A stretch of 64,000 nucleotides of DNA, from contig NC_135505.1 in the NCBI RefSeq assembly GCF_052857255.1, forward strand, positions 54,796,792-54,860,791. Reading direction: 5' to 3'. Under the pieces are notes generated by a model that had not been told where the DNA came from, did not search any database, and saw only the letters and a program-made list of their open reading frames with translations. Position numbers and translations under genes: made by a program. The stretch is from Amblyomma americanum (Eukaryota > Arthropoda > Arachnida > Ixodida > Ixodidae). Below, in pieces: positions 10,284 through 19,408 of the stretch (position 1 is its first letter; each line of letters opens with the position of its first letter).

Positions 10284-11552
10284 GTGAGTCGCATTTTGGT
10301 CTAAGTTTGTGGCAACGTGGTCAGAGGATTTTGTTTATAAGCTTGCGATAGCTCACGCTACACCCAGTTTAAGAAAACTTTTGCAGCCACTTTTTTACAC
10401 CCTAATGTCTTAATGGGAGGAAACTGTTACAGAGCTTACGGCTAAACTTTATAGAGTTTTACATATTTTATTTACCCTTCTGTGATTTTATGCGGCGTTT
10501 TTGTCACCTACCGAGAAACTGTTTATATCTCACTGATATAAAAGAAAATGCGGTGGTATCTACGATTTCTAAGCTAAAAGCGTAAGGACGGATTAGTTGC
10601 CAGCAGCCTGAGGTTCGCGGGGCTAATCTGAATACGCTGGATCTGTAACTGCTCCAACAATATATATCGTTGATCTCTGTGAGACAGAACGCATAAAAAC
10701 AAGGCTTTTCCCTAAAGACGATCTCGTCTCTGTTACCAGCTTCTTGAACTGGGCACCATTACGGAAGTTAATGAAGCCCGCAACCTGTAGGGTATTTAGC
10801 TGTAATTTATTCTATTTCTGCTTATACCTAGGTGCTAGTATTCTTCCGTAGACATTTTGAAGCAGCGGGTAGTAGCTTGCGAAAGCGGTGGAAAATTTTA
10901 AAGAAGTGAGCCGTATTCAAAACGTACTAAACTTCATTCACATGATAAGTATCAAACTTCGAGTCATGCATAAATTAACTGAAAATTGCAGGTTTGACCG
11001 TGTCTCTCAGCAACAGAGCCTTCACTAGGGTTTCACAAGAGACTGTAGCTGGCAGAACTTGCTTACAACTTAAGATCCTGGCTTCACTGGCTTAAAACGC
11101 AGTGATCTTTGGTGGGAACCGAACGCAACGACTGATTAAACATTTAAATTGTGCGCTCCTGCAGCGCGTGCCTACGTACGGCCGCGCCAACATGCTGAGG
11201 TTGCAGGAGCATAAGTTGTCTGAGCTTCACATATGCTGCGTTTCCGCCGTCCATCCGGTTCTAAGGTTTGGAATCAAATTTATATACAGGCAATGGGGTT
11301 CCTGTATATCTTCTGATTTTAAAGCGTCAAAAATGATACTGCAAATAAATGGCTGATAAACTTCGCTTTAGACTCAACTGTCTTGTGTTTTTAAGGCATA
11401 CAATTAAGAAGTAAAAAGAAGTCACCTTGCTAAAAAGTTGTGGCGGATAATGAAATTGGCTAGGATGGGTGCTTATGAAATTAAACCACCTGAAGAGTGC
11501 ACCAATAAATAAACTCGGAGATTATTGTTTGTTTGCCTCCCTGGTGTCGCAT
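10284..11552. other. No recognisable gene
   Basis: AT-rich sequence with no frame above 84 codons, no motif and no clear repeat. It forms the left flank of the intact Gypsy element. Confidence 0.45.
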
Positions 11553-11556
11553 ATGT

Positions 11557-12739
11557 TGTGATGACCCCCATAATGCGCAGGTCCACACGGGACGGAGAGG
11601 CAAAGAGACACCGTATGGCTCAGCTTAAACAAACAGGTATATTCAATAATTACACATGATTAAGATTATACATCAGAGGCTGGGGCGTCCGAGCTTACGT
11701 GCCGACGACTTCATGGGGGCGATGGAGTGGCTCCGGAGTTGGGCTCGAGCGGTTGCTGGCAGAAGCTGCACGCCGTCGGGCTTCGGCGCTGAAGGCCCTC
11801 TGGGCGAACGATGTCGTCCTGAGCGTGTATGCAGTAGAATTTCAATAGTCGTCCGTTTCTTCGAGGATGGTTCACAAACCCTTCCTCTAGTGTCGTTCGG
11901 CTCGGAAGATGAACAGGAGGCGAGCTTGTAGATGATGACAGCAGAGCATAATTTTACAACATACATATACAGAGAGTTAAACTGGAAAAAAGCAGAACTG
12001 AATTTGCAAAAGAACAAACATTGCACTACTTTACTCATCGACCGGGCAGGTTAGTGCCTAAGTAGCATCACATTACATGCTAAGCATGGAGCCCCAGCTC
12101 AGACTGGACTGCATCCGTTTACATGTGCTTTTAAGCACTTGATTAACAAAGGACTAAGGGCGGTCATTTCCAGTGGCCCGCCCAAAGCATCAATTCTCCA
12201 ATCCAAAATAACATGCGAGATGGGGACCACCCCTTGGGTTGGGCTTAGCCTCGAACCCAGAGTCTGTTAACAATACAAACTAAATAAACAACAAAAACGC
12301 CACCACTCTCTCTCAAGTGAGAGTATACACAGGCTCTCTCTTCGGAGCTAATTCACTAGCGCCTGTCTTTCCACATTCTTGGCGAGTACTGCCTGTCCGC
12401 CATGACAGGTGTCCGTCACGGCCCTTCTGGGAAGCTGTGGGTGCCTTCCCGGCGATAGCCCACGACAAAGGGGGGGGAGGGAAATAATGTTGTCTTCGCG
12501 GTAGCGCATAGCGTCGGCTGTGGTACGGCGCGCTCTGGCCCGCTGACAGCTCCCTTGTCCTGGAATGTGCCCGGAAATTGGGGAGGATAAAGCCTGTTTC
12601 CCCGGGGCGGCGGCGGGTCCGGTTGTTCTGGTCGTCACTCAAAGAGCATGGCTGGGTAATTGATGATGCCGCTGTCACGGGTCTCCGTCTACGCCGCGCC
12701 GTCGAACGTGGATCCTCGTAGCACACACGGAATGTCACA
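11557..12739 (-). repeat. 3' LTR of the intact Gypsy element
   Basis: 1,183 bp, with inverted ends TGTGA/TCACA. It matches the other LTR almost base for base; differences include the G-run near 12,470 (8 versus 15 G). Open frames inside it (for example 11,673-12,038) recur identically in the other LTR and have no domain. I treat them as non-coding. Confidence 0.95.
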
Positions 12740-12753
12740 CTCGCTCACCCTCC
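12740..12753 (-). other. Putative polypurine tract
   Basis: On the minus strand GGAGGGTGAGCGAG lies directly before the 3' LTR start TGTGACA. Eleven of its 14 bases are purines and position is as expected for plus-strand DNA priming. It is imperfect, so the call rests mainly on location. Confidence 0.5.
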
Positions 12754-13232
12754 AGAAGAATGTTCTCCGAACATTTGAGTCCACGCAGCTCCCCTTGTCT
12801 TTCTGAATCGCCTCGCACAGTGCGTCCGAAAAAACACTTTTCGCTGCACTCAACACCACTGCACAACACCATATGCCTCCGCTGTCAATACTGGCGTCTC
12901 CAGGGGCAGCACTGATCTTCTTTTACAGATAAACATGAAACTCAGCACCCAAGCCTCTCCTTTCTAGTCCAAACTGGACGAAATAAATTTACCACAGTTA
13001 CAAAGGAGCTCCCACTTCTAGCACGATCACGGCACAGACAAAAATATAGATAACGAAAGGAAGTAGGGCAGGTTCTGCATGCGCTCCGCATGCTCTCCTG
13101 TGAAGGTGTTACTTAATGACAGAAAGGTTTAACTACCAACTCCGATAACTTAACACATAAGCACATAGCAATGTTATGAGCTGTGGCATTACACAATTCT
13201 AACCAGTTCAAAACTCCGCTCTGTTTACGCCA

Positions 13233-16200
13233 TTAGTCCGACTTAGCTTTCCGATTTCGCAGCGGATATCGGCCTTCATGAGTCATACTAAGTAAGTCTG
13301 TGCCCCTTTGTCTGCTTTGGGACTCGCGAGGGCTCGTGGCAGGAGCCTCTCCTGGCGTTATCTGCGCGGCAACCTCGCGCGCTTCTTCTTCTAGCAATGC
13401 ATGAAGTAAATCCGGTGGCATTCCGGCCGTCACCTCGGGCGCCTGCCGAACAAATGCAGGAGAGGGCGTTTCTTGCGAACTATCTGCGCGCTCCGCTTCA
13501 CTTCTGTCCCCATCAAAATCCGCGCTTTCCCTTTCCTCATTTCTTGAATACTGAACCGGTGCCGACTTGAGGCGATTTGCGTGTATCCTTATCAAACGCC
13601 GGTTCACGTCTCGGACTCTGAAGTTTACCGGAGAAAGCTTCTCGACAACCTCGCACGGTCCTCTCCACTTCGTCTGGAACTTACGAGCTAGCCCAATCTG
13701 CCTTTGGCAGTTTTCAATGTACACGCTGTCCCCCACATTAAACGGCGCGTCTCTAGCACTGCGATCGTGCACCTCCTTCCTGCGCTTCGCCGCTTTCTTT
13801 AAGGACTCCTTTGCGATGTCCCTCGCCACTTGCAAGCGCGATTCTAGCTCAACCTTATAGTCGTCCAGTGAAGCGTATGGGACACGACGGGGGCCCTCTG
13901 GCACTTCACTAGGCTGGTCCGGGTCTCGGCCGTAGAGAAGAAAGAATGGCGATTCGCCCGTGCTATCGTGTGCTGCGGAGTTGTAGGCAAACATTGCATA
14001 CGGGAGCCACAAATCCCAGTCCCGCTGGTCGCGCGAAACAAAATGCGACAGGAACCCGGCCACGGTTTGGTTCAGTCGCTCCACCGCGCCGTTGCAAGCC
14101 GGATGGTACGGTGTTGTCTGCTTCTTAGCGATCTTAAGCAGCTCGCAAACTCTCCTCATTAGCTGCGACACGAAGTTCGTTCCCCGATCTGTCAAGAGTT
14201 GCCTCGGGGGTCCATGTCGGAGCACGATCTGTTCGACAAATGCTCTTGCAACCGTGTCTGCCTTCTGATCTGGGAGTGCTACCGCTTCCGCGTATTTTGA
14301 AAGGTGGTCGACAAATACTAAAATGTACTTGTTTCCGGAAGTGGTCGTGGCCAATGGGCCCATTATGTCCATACCTGTCCGCTCGAAGGGAGCCGAAACC
14401 TCAGGGAACGGCTGAATTGGAGCTGGTCGTCGTCCCTTGGGTGTTTTTCTTTCGAGACAGGAATGACACTTCGCACAGTAGTCTCTAACATCCCGTCGCG
14501 TGCCATTCCAAAAGTACAAACGCTCCACACGCCTGCGTGTCTTCGCTACGCCAAAATGACCGGCGCATGGCGCATCGTGAAACGCGCGAAGAACCCTTTC
14601 TGTCCACGAACGAGGTATGACAACTCTCTCCCAAGCGGTTTTCTCTAATCTCCCTTTCCTGGTTGGCCTCGTGCGCCGACACAGGGTGCCGTCTTTGTCA
14701 ATGAAATAACCTAGCTGTTCGGGGTGAGACGGTGCGCCCTCTAAGCTTTCGATTATTCGCTTCAGGTCAGGATCTTTGCACTGCTCTGTGCGTAATTCGA
14801 CGGGGTCGACTACGGGGACAAACTCATCTATAGCTGCCACGGCAGCTGTGCGGCTGAGTGCATCAGCATTCAGATGTGTCTTTCCTGACTTGTGCTCAAC
14901 TTCAAAGCAGTATTCCTGCAGGTGTAGATTCCATCTAGCGAGTCGCGAGCTAGGGTCCCTGACACTCATCACCCATTTCAGAGGATGGCAGTCTGTGACT
15001 AGCTTGAATTTGCGGCCGTAAAGGTAGCATCTGAAGTGCTTTACTGCCCAGACAACGGCGAGGCACTCCCTTTCCGTAGCTCCGTACTTTTGCTCTGTGG
15101 GGCTCAGCTGTCGGCTAGCAAAAGCAACGGGATGTTCTTTGCCCTCGATAACCTGAGATAGCACGGCACCAACTGCGAACTTTGACGGATCTGTGGCCAT
15201 AACGAAGGGCAAACTAAAATCTGGGTGGCGCAACAGCGGTGCACTCATTAGCTTTCTTTTCAGGGCCCCAAAAGCATTCTCCGCGTTTTCCTCCCAGCGA
15301 AAGGCGACATTTTTGGCTGTTATGGCGGTGAGCGGCTTAGCGAGCTTGGCGAACTCCTCTATGTGCCTTCGGTAGTAACCGATCAGGCCGAGAAACTGCC
15401 GGACCTGGCGGACGCTAGTCGGGGATGGAAAATCCGAGACACACCTTAGTTTCTCAGGGTCCGGTCGCACGCCGTCAGCTGAAACAACGTGCCCGAGGTA
15501 TTTCACCTCGTTTTTGAGGAATTGGCACTTAGAGGGCTTCAGCTTGAGACCCGCTGCTCTTAGTCGCACCAAAACCTGCTCAATATCGCGCAAATGGTTA
15601 TCAAAACTGTCACTGTATATGATAATGTCATCCATATACACGAAGCACGGCCTCCCCAGAAGACCTGCCAGGATAACATCAGCGGTTCTCTGCCAGACAG
15701 CAGGGCTGTTGGCCAGACCCATCGGCATTCTTTTCCATTCATAGTGCCCTGAGGGCGTGTTGAATGCCGTTTTCTCGGCATCTGCCGGATCCATTGCTAT
15801 CTGCCAGAATCCCGCCGCCATGTCCACTACCGTGAAGTACCTGGCAGAGCCCAGCTGAGAAAGCGTCTCCTGTATATTGGGGATGGGGTATGGATCGATG
15901 CGAGTTACGGCATTTAGTTTGCGGTAGTCCACTACCAATCGATACGAGCCATCTGGCTTTTCCACCAATAGTGCTGGTGCTCCCCAGGGTGACTTTGAGT
16001 GTTCGACAATGCCGCGATCAATCAGGTCCTGCACCTGCCGCTCCATCTCCTCACGTTGGGAGTAAGGAATCCTGTACGCACGCTGGTAAACGGGCGATGA
16101 AGTGCCGGTTTCTATCCTGTGCTTTATAACGCCACAGCAGCCCAAATCCAGGTTGGACGCGGCGAATATCTCCGAGTAGTCGTTCAGCAAACCAGCCAGA

Positions 16201-17123
16201 GCCTCCCTCTCCCTGGATTTTACGTGAGAAAGATCGAACGACACCTTTGGAGCAGCCGAAGGACTAGCATGCTCTGCAGTTGCGAGTACCGTATCGGTGG
16301 GCTCACGTTGCTCTATCGCAGAGGTGAAGAAAGCCAATGTTTTGTTCTTGGGAAGGCTCAGTGGCTGCTGGCTACAGTTAACCACCCGTAGGGGCAATCT
16401 GTGGGCGTCATTAACTGTCACGAGGCACGCGGCTGCCTTCAGGCCATTGCTGAGAGAGTCGACCGGCTCAAGCACTCCCACGGCGCCGCTCTCTACATCT
16501 GAAGGCACAAACGCGTACAAAATGTGCTCCGACCAAGGAAGGACGACCGCCTCCTCGACTAGCCGGACGGCAACCCGCGAATATACCTTCTCCAATGATC
16601 CCACTGTTTGACGGGTGTCAATATCGGTAATGCGAATCTCAGCCCCTCTCCTGTTCAAAAATGGAACTTTTGAGCCGCCCGCATTAACCTCTTCCTCAGA
16701 GAATGAGACTACTACCTTCCCTTTTCTCAAAAAATCCTGCCCTAATATACCTGACACTCCGTTTGGCAGAGACACCGTGTCCGGGCATACGTAGCAGGGG
16801 TGCTCCAATGCAATTCCGCCGAGAGAGAAGTGTAACCGGTAGAGTCCACTTATGCCAAGAGGATCCCCCGTTATGCCTACAAATTTGGTTGCCATACCAC
16901 CAGACGCTTCCAACACCTCGCGGTCCCCCTTCCTTCGAAGCGTGTTAAAACTGCTCTCCTTAAGCAATGTCACCTTTGACCCCGTGTCTATCAACAATTC
17001 CATGCAACAACCATTTAACTTGCAACGCACAACAGGGCATGCCTCGTCGGCCACACAAACTACCACCACCTCATCATCCACTGCTCCCTCCCCACGCTCC
17101 TCAGGCTGGGGAGGACTAACTAG
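13233..17123 (-). CDS. pol: Gypsy pol polyprotein (protease-RT-RNase H-integrase)
   Basis: Open from the frameshift point to TAA/TGA-type termination at 13,233, about 1,296 codons. The first in-frame start-like codon downstream of the slip is a GTG (17,079-17,081), not ATG, so pol is expected only as a Gag-Pol fusion made by -1 frameshifting. Counting from that GTG: protease LLIDTG at about residues 29-34; RT with a YMDD box at residues 482-485 (15,627-15,638); RNase H with ATDPSKFAVGAV and TERECLAVVWAV; the integrase HHCC zinc domain from about residue 835 (HDAPCAGHFG...CAKCHSC); the DDE core with D in GMDIMGPL (about 905), D in TDRGTNF (about 966) and E in NGAVERLNQ (about 1,001); then a GPY/F-like module (GPCEVVEKLSPVNFRV). 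All catalytic residues are present and no internal stop occurs, so it is plausibly functional. Large antisense frames over it are shadows. Confidence 0.95.
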   Translation of the reverse strand, partial: LVSPPQPEERGEGAVDDEVVVVCVADEACPVVRCKLNGCCMELLIDTGSKVTLLKESSFNTLRRKGDREVLEASGGMATKFVGITGDPLGISGLYRLHFSLGGIALEHPCYVCPDTVSLPNGVSGILGQDFLRKGKVVVSFSEEEVNAGGSKVPFLNRRGAEIRITDIDTRQTVGSLEKVYSRVAVRLVEEAVVLPWSEHILYAFVPSDVESGAVGVLEPVDSLSNGLKAAACLVTVNDAHRLPLRVVNCSQQPLSLPKNKTLAFFTSAIEQREPTDTVLATAEHASPSAAPKVSFDLSHVKSREREALAGLLNDYSEIFAASNLDLGCCGVIKHRIETGTSSPVYQRAYRIPYSQREEMERQVQDLIDRGIVEHSKSPWGAPALLVEKPDGSYRLVVDYRKLNAVTRIDPYPIPNIQETLSQLGSARYFTVVDMAAGFWQIAMDPADAEKTAFNTPSGHYEWKRMPMGLANSPAVWQRTADVILAGLLGRPCFVYMDDIIIYSDSFDNHLRDIEQVLVRLRAAGLKLKPSKCQFLKNEVKYLGHVVSADGVRPDPEKLRCVSDFPSPTSVRQVRQFLGLIGYYRRHIEEFAKLAKPLTAITAKNVAFRWEENAENAFGALKRKLMSAPLLRHPDFSLPFVMATDPSKFAVGAVLSQVIEGKEHPVAFASRQLSPTEQKYGATERECLAVVWAVKHFRCYLYGRKFKLVTDCHPLKWVMSVRDPSSRLARWNLHLQEYCFEVEHKSGKTHLNADALSRTAAVAAIDEFVPVVDPVELRTEQCKDPDLKRIIESLEGAPSHPEQLGYFIDKDGTLCRRTRPTRKGRLEKTAWERVVIPRSWTERVLRAFHDAPCAGHFGVAKTRRRVERLYFWNGTRRDVRDYCAKCHSCLERKTPKGRRPAPIQPFPEVSAPFERTGMDIMGPLATTTSGNKYILVFVDHLSKYAEAVALPDQKADTVARAFVEQIVLRHGPPRQLLTDRGTNFVSQLMRRVCELLKIAKKQTTPYHPACNGAVERLNQTVAGFLSHFVSRDQRDWDLWLPYAMFAYNSAAHDSTGESPFFLLYGRDPDQPSEVPEGPRRVPYASLDDYKVELESRLQVARDIAKESLKKAAKRRKEVHDRSARDAPFNVGDSVYIENCQRQIGLARKFQTKWRGPCEVVEKLSPVNFRVRDVNRRLIRIHANRLKSAPVQYSRNEERESADFDGDRSEAERADSSQETPSPAFVRQAPEVTAGMPPDLLHALLEEEAREVAAQITPGEAPATSPRESQSRQRGTDLLSMTHEGRYPLRNRKAKSD

Positions 17124-17129
17124 TTTTTT
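17086..17129 (-). promoter_or_regulatory. Programmed -1 ribosomal frameshift signal
   Basis: On the minus strand the last gag codons are ACA AAA AAC TAG. They create the canonical slippery heptamer A AAA AAC at 17,129-17,123, in the correct phase and directly before the gag stop. After a 7-nt spacer comes a 9-bp stem: TCCTCCCCA (17,115-17,107) pairs with TGGGGAGGG (17,094-17,086), with 8 Watson-Crick pairs and one G-U, around a 12-nt loop. The pol frame is exactly -1 relative to gag and is open from the slip point. Heptamer, spacing and stem all fit known -1 frameshift sites of retroviruses and LTR retrotransposons. Efficiency is not predictable from sequence. Confidence 0.85.
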
Positions 17130-18010
17130 GTCTCGGTATCTGGAGCCCCGCTGTAGGTTTGCTTAGGGCGTGTCTCGCCTGCTTCTCTTTGTGGCTCCCC
17201 ACGGCGCACGTTTTGGCAGAACCTGGCGATGTGTCCGCGACCCTGGCAAGCGAAGCATACGATTTCTTCAAAATCTCGCATACCGCGCCTGTAGCTTTGT
17301 GGCGGTCTCCGGTTTCCCGCGAATGGGCGCTGTTGAGCGCGCGCTTCAACCTGGCATTCTACCTGCTGAGATAGCAGCTGTTCTAAGCGATCTAACCGCT
17401 CTGTCAAGAGAGCAACCTCAGGGTTGAGCACCGCTCTCTCTATGACGCGTACTCTCGCTGCGGCTGTCGTTAACGCCTCATTTTGTTCCTCATCCAATGC
17501 GGCCTCCACGGCTTGGTCGAAATTGCTCGGCTTGCGCGAGAGCACGAACCGGCGCACGGGGTCTTGCAGACCAGCCACGAACAAAGCGGTCATTTCCTCT
17601 TTAAGTATATCCTCCGCGTATTTCTTCCTTAGCTGGTCTCCTTCCTCCTCCCTGCTTAACGTATCGCGCGCTAAGCGCTGAAGCCGCGACGCAAACGTTC
17701 GCACGTCCTCCCCTACCATCTGTCCGGCGTCACGGAACCTCTGTACTCGCACGTGACGTGGTTCAGTGTCAAAATGCTCAAACGCGAGCTTCTTAAATTC
17801 CGCAAATGATTTTGTGGATTTTACTTTTTCGTCTCGCCATGCAAAATCATGAGCAGCTCCTGCCATCTTACACCTCGCCATTCCCAGCATTTGAGCATCG
17901 GACCATCCCCCCATTTTCCCAATCTCTTCTAGCATGGAAAAGAAATCGCAGATTAGAACCCCTGTCTTATCTCCCGTAAACTTCGGAATGACGCTTCCTA
18001 ATGCCAGCAT
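17120..18010 (-). CDS. gag: Gypsy Gag protein
   Basis: 296 codons from an ATG at 18,010 to TAG at 17,120-17,122. The N-terminal two thirds is a Gag-like capsid region, including a PRFSGDKTGV-type start (PKFTGDKTGV), WSDAQMLGMARCKMAGAA and FAEFKKLAFEHFDTEP. A basic linker follows, then one CCHC zinc knuckle (CFACQGRGHIARFC, spacing C-x2-C-x4-H-x4-C) near residues 253-266. The product would form cytoplasmic virus-like particles that package element RNA. The start is the first ATG after the 5' LTR and primer site that opens this frame. The end overlaps the frameshift site that feeds pol. Confidence 0.92.
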   Translation of the reverse strand: MLALGSVIPKFTGDKTGVLICDFFSMLEEIGKMGGWSDAQMLGMARCKMAGAAHDFAWRDEKVKSTKSFAEFKKLAFEHFDTEPRHVRVQRFRDAGQMVGEDVRTFASRLQRLARDTLSREEEGDQLRKKYAEDILKEEMTALFVAGLQDPVRRFVLSRKPSNFDQAVEAALDEEQNEALTTAAARVRVIERAVLNPEVALLTERLDRLEQLLSQQVECQVEARAQQRPFAGNRRPPQSYRRGMRDFEEIVCFACQGRGHIARFCQNVRRGEPQREAGETRPKQTYSGAPDTETKN

Positions 18011-18197
18011 GCTTGCTCCGAGCGACGGCTGTGGAGTGGGAGCTCCCTCAGATAGTCATTTTTTTTTTCAAGCCCTCCAGTGCCTCAAGCCTCTCAAATG
18101 GGGGTAAAAGTCCCACAATCAGTCCCGTGATTCCCTTTTGATTACAATTTTGAAGTCATGAATGTCACCGCATTCAGAGGACATTTCCTTTTGAGAC

Positions 18198-18213
18198 CCC
18201 ACTTCTGACACCA
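18198..18213 (-). other. Primer binding site, tRNA-Leu
   Basis: One base inside the 5' LTR, the minus strand reads TGGTGTCAGAAGTGGG. Its complement CCCACTTCTGACACCA is the 3' end of animal tRNA-Leu (the CAA isoacceptor type) including CCA. This 16-nt match marks where reverse transcription would be primed. The tRNA assignment comes from remembered leucine tRNA ends and should be compared with tick tRNAs. Confidence 0.8.
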
Positions 18214-18214
18214 G

Positions 18215-19404
18215 TGTGATGACCCCCATAATGCGCAGGTCCACACGGGACGGAGAGGCAAAGAGACACCGTATGGCTCAGTTTAAACAAACAGGTATAT
18301 TCAATAATTACACATGATTAAGATTATACATCAGAGGCTGGGGCGTCCGAGCTTACGTGCCGACGACTTCATGGGGGCGATGGAGTGGCTCCGGAGTTGG
18401 GCTCGAGCGGTTGCTGGCAGAAGCTGCACGCCGTCGGGCTTCGGCGCTGAAGGCCCTCTTGGCGAACGATGTCGTCCTGAGCGTGTATGCAGTAGAATTT
18501 CAATAGTCGTCCGTTTCTTCGAGGATGGTTCACAAACCCTTCCTCTAGTGTCGTTCGGCTCGGAAGATGAACAGGAGGCGAGCTTGTAGATGATGACAGC
18601 AGAGCATAATTTTACAACATACATATACAGAGAGTTAAACTGGAAAAAAGCAGAACTGAATTTACAAAAGAACAAACTTTGCACTACTTTACTCATCGAC
18701 CGGGCAGGTTAGTGCCTAAGTAGCATCACATTACATGCTAAGCATGGAGCCCCAGCTCAGACTGGACTGCATCCGTTTACATGTGCTTTTAAGCACTTGA
18801 TTAACAAAGGACTAAGGGCGGTCATTTCCAGTGGCCCGCCCAAAGCATCAATTCTCCAATCCAAAATAACATGCGAGATGGGGACCACCCCTTGGGTTGG
18901 GCTTAGCCTCGAACCCAGAGTCTGTTAACAATACAAACTAAATAAACAACAAAAACGCCACCACTCTCTCTCAAGTGAGAGTATACACAGGCTCTCTCTT
19001 CGGAGCTAATTCACTAGCGCCTGTCTTTCCACATTCTTGGCGAGTACTGCCTGTCCGCCATGATAGGTGTCCGTCACGGCCCTTCTGGGAAGCTGTGGGT
19101 GCCTTCCCGGCGATAGCCCACGACAAAGGGGGGGGGGGGGGGAGGGAAAGAATGTTGTCTTCGCGGTAGCGCATAGCGTCGGCTGTGGTACGGCGCGCTC
19201 TGGCCCGCTGACAGCTCCCTTGTCCTGGAATGTGCCCGGAAATTGGGGAGGATAAAGCCTGTTTCCCCGGGGCGGCGGCGGGTCCGGTTGTTCTGGTCGT
19301 CACTCAAAGAGCATGGCTGGGTAATTGATGATGCCGCTGTCACGGGTCTCCGTCTACGCCGCGCCGTCGAACGTGGATCCTCGTAGCACACACGGAATGT
19401 CACA
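18215..19404 (-). repeat. 5' LTR of the intact Gypsy element
   Basis: 1,190 bp, a near-identical partner of 11,557-12,739. As the upstream LTR on the minus strand it should hold the promoter and transcription start. I could not place a TATA box with confidence. The outer edge is followed by ATGT, matching the base run before the other LTR. Confidence 0.95.
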
Positions 19405-19408
19405 ATGT

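Larger units (their letters stand above)
11557..19404 (-). mobile_element. Intact Ty3/Gypsy LTR retrotransposon
   Basis: A complete 7,848-bp element on the minus strand. It has two LTRs (11,557-12,739 and 18,215-19,404) starting TGTGA and ending TCACA. They are flanked by a 4-bp target duplication ATGT (11,553-11,556 and 19,405-19,408). The order along the minus strand is 5' LTR, tRNA-Leu primer site, gag, pol (protease, RT, RNase H, integrase), purine-rich tract, 3' LTR. Integrase after RT/RNase H defines Ty3/Gypsy. No env-like frame exists in the roughly 480 bp between pol and the 3' LTR. The LTRs differ at about six positions plus a G-run length change, so insertion is recent and both frames remain open. 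The clade within Gypsy was not resolved. Confidence 0.95.

Noticed and set aside
11673..12038. 121-codon minus-strand ORF, repeated at 18,331-18,696
   Set aside because: It lies wholly inside the LTRs of the Gypsy element and recurs only because the LTRs are duplicates. It has no domain.
12754..13232. env-like third ORF of the first Gypsy element
   Set aside because: Only about 480 bp lie between the pol stop and the 3' LTR, and no open frame with a signal peptide or membrane segment is present.
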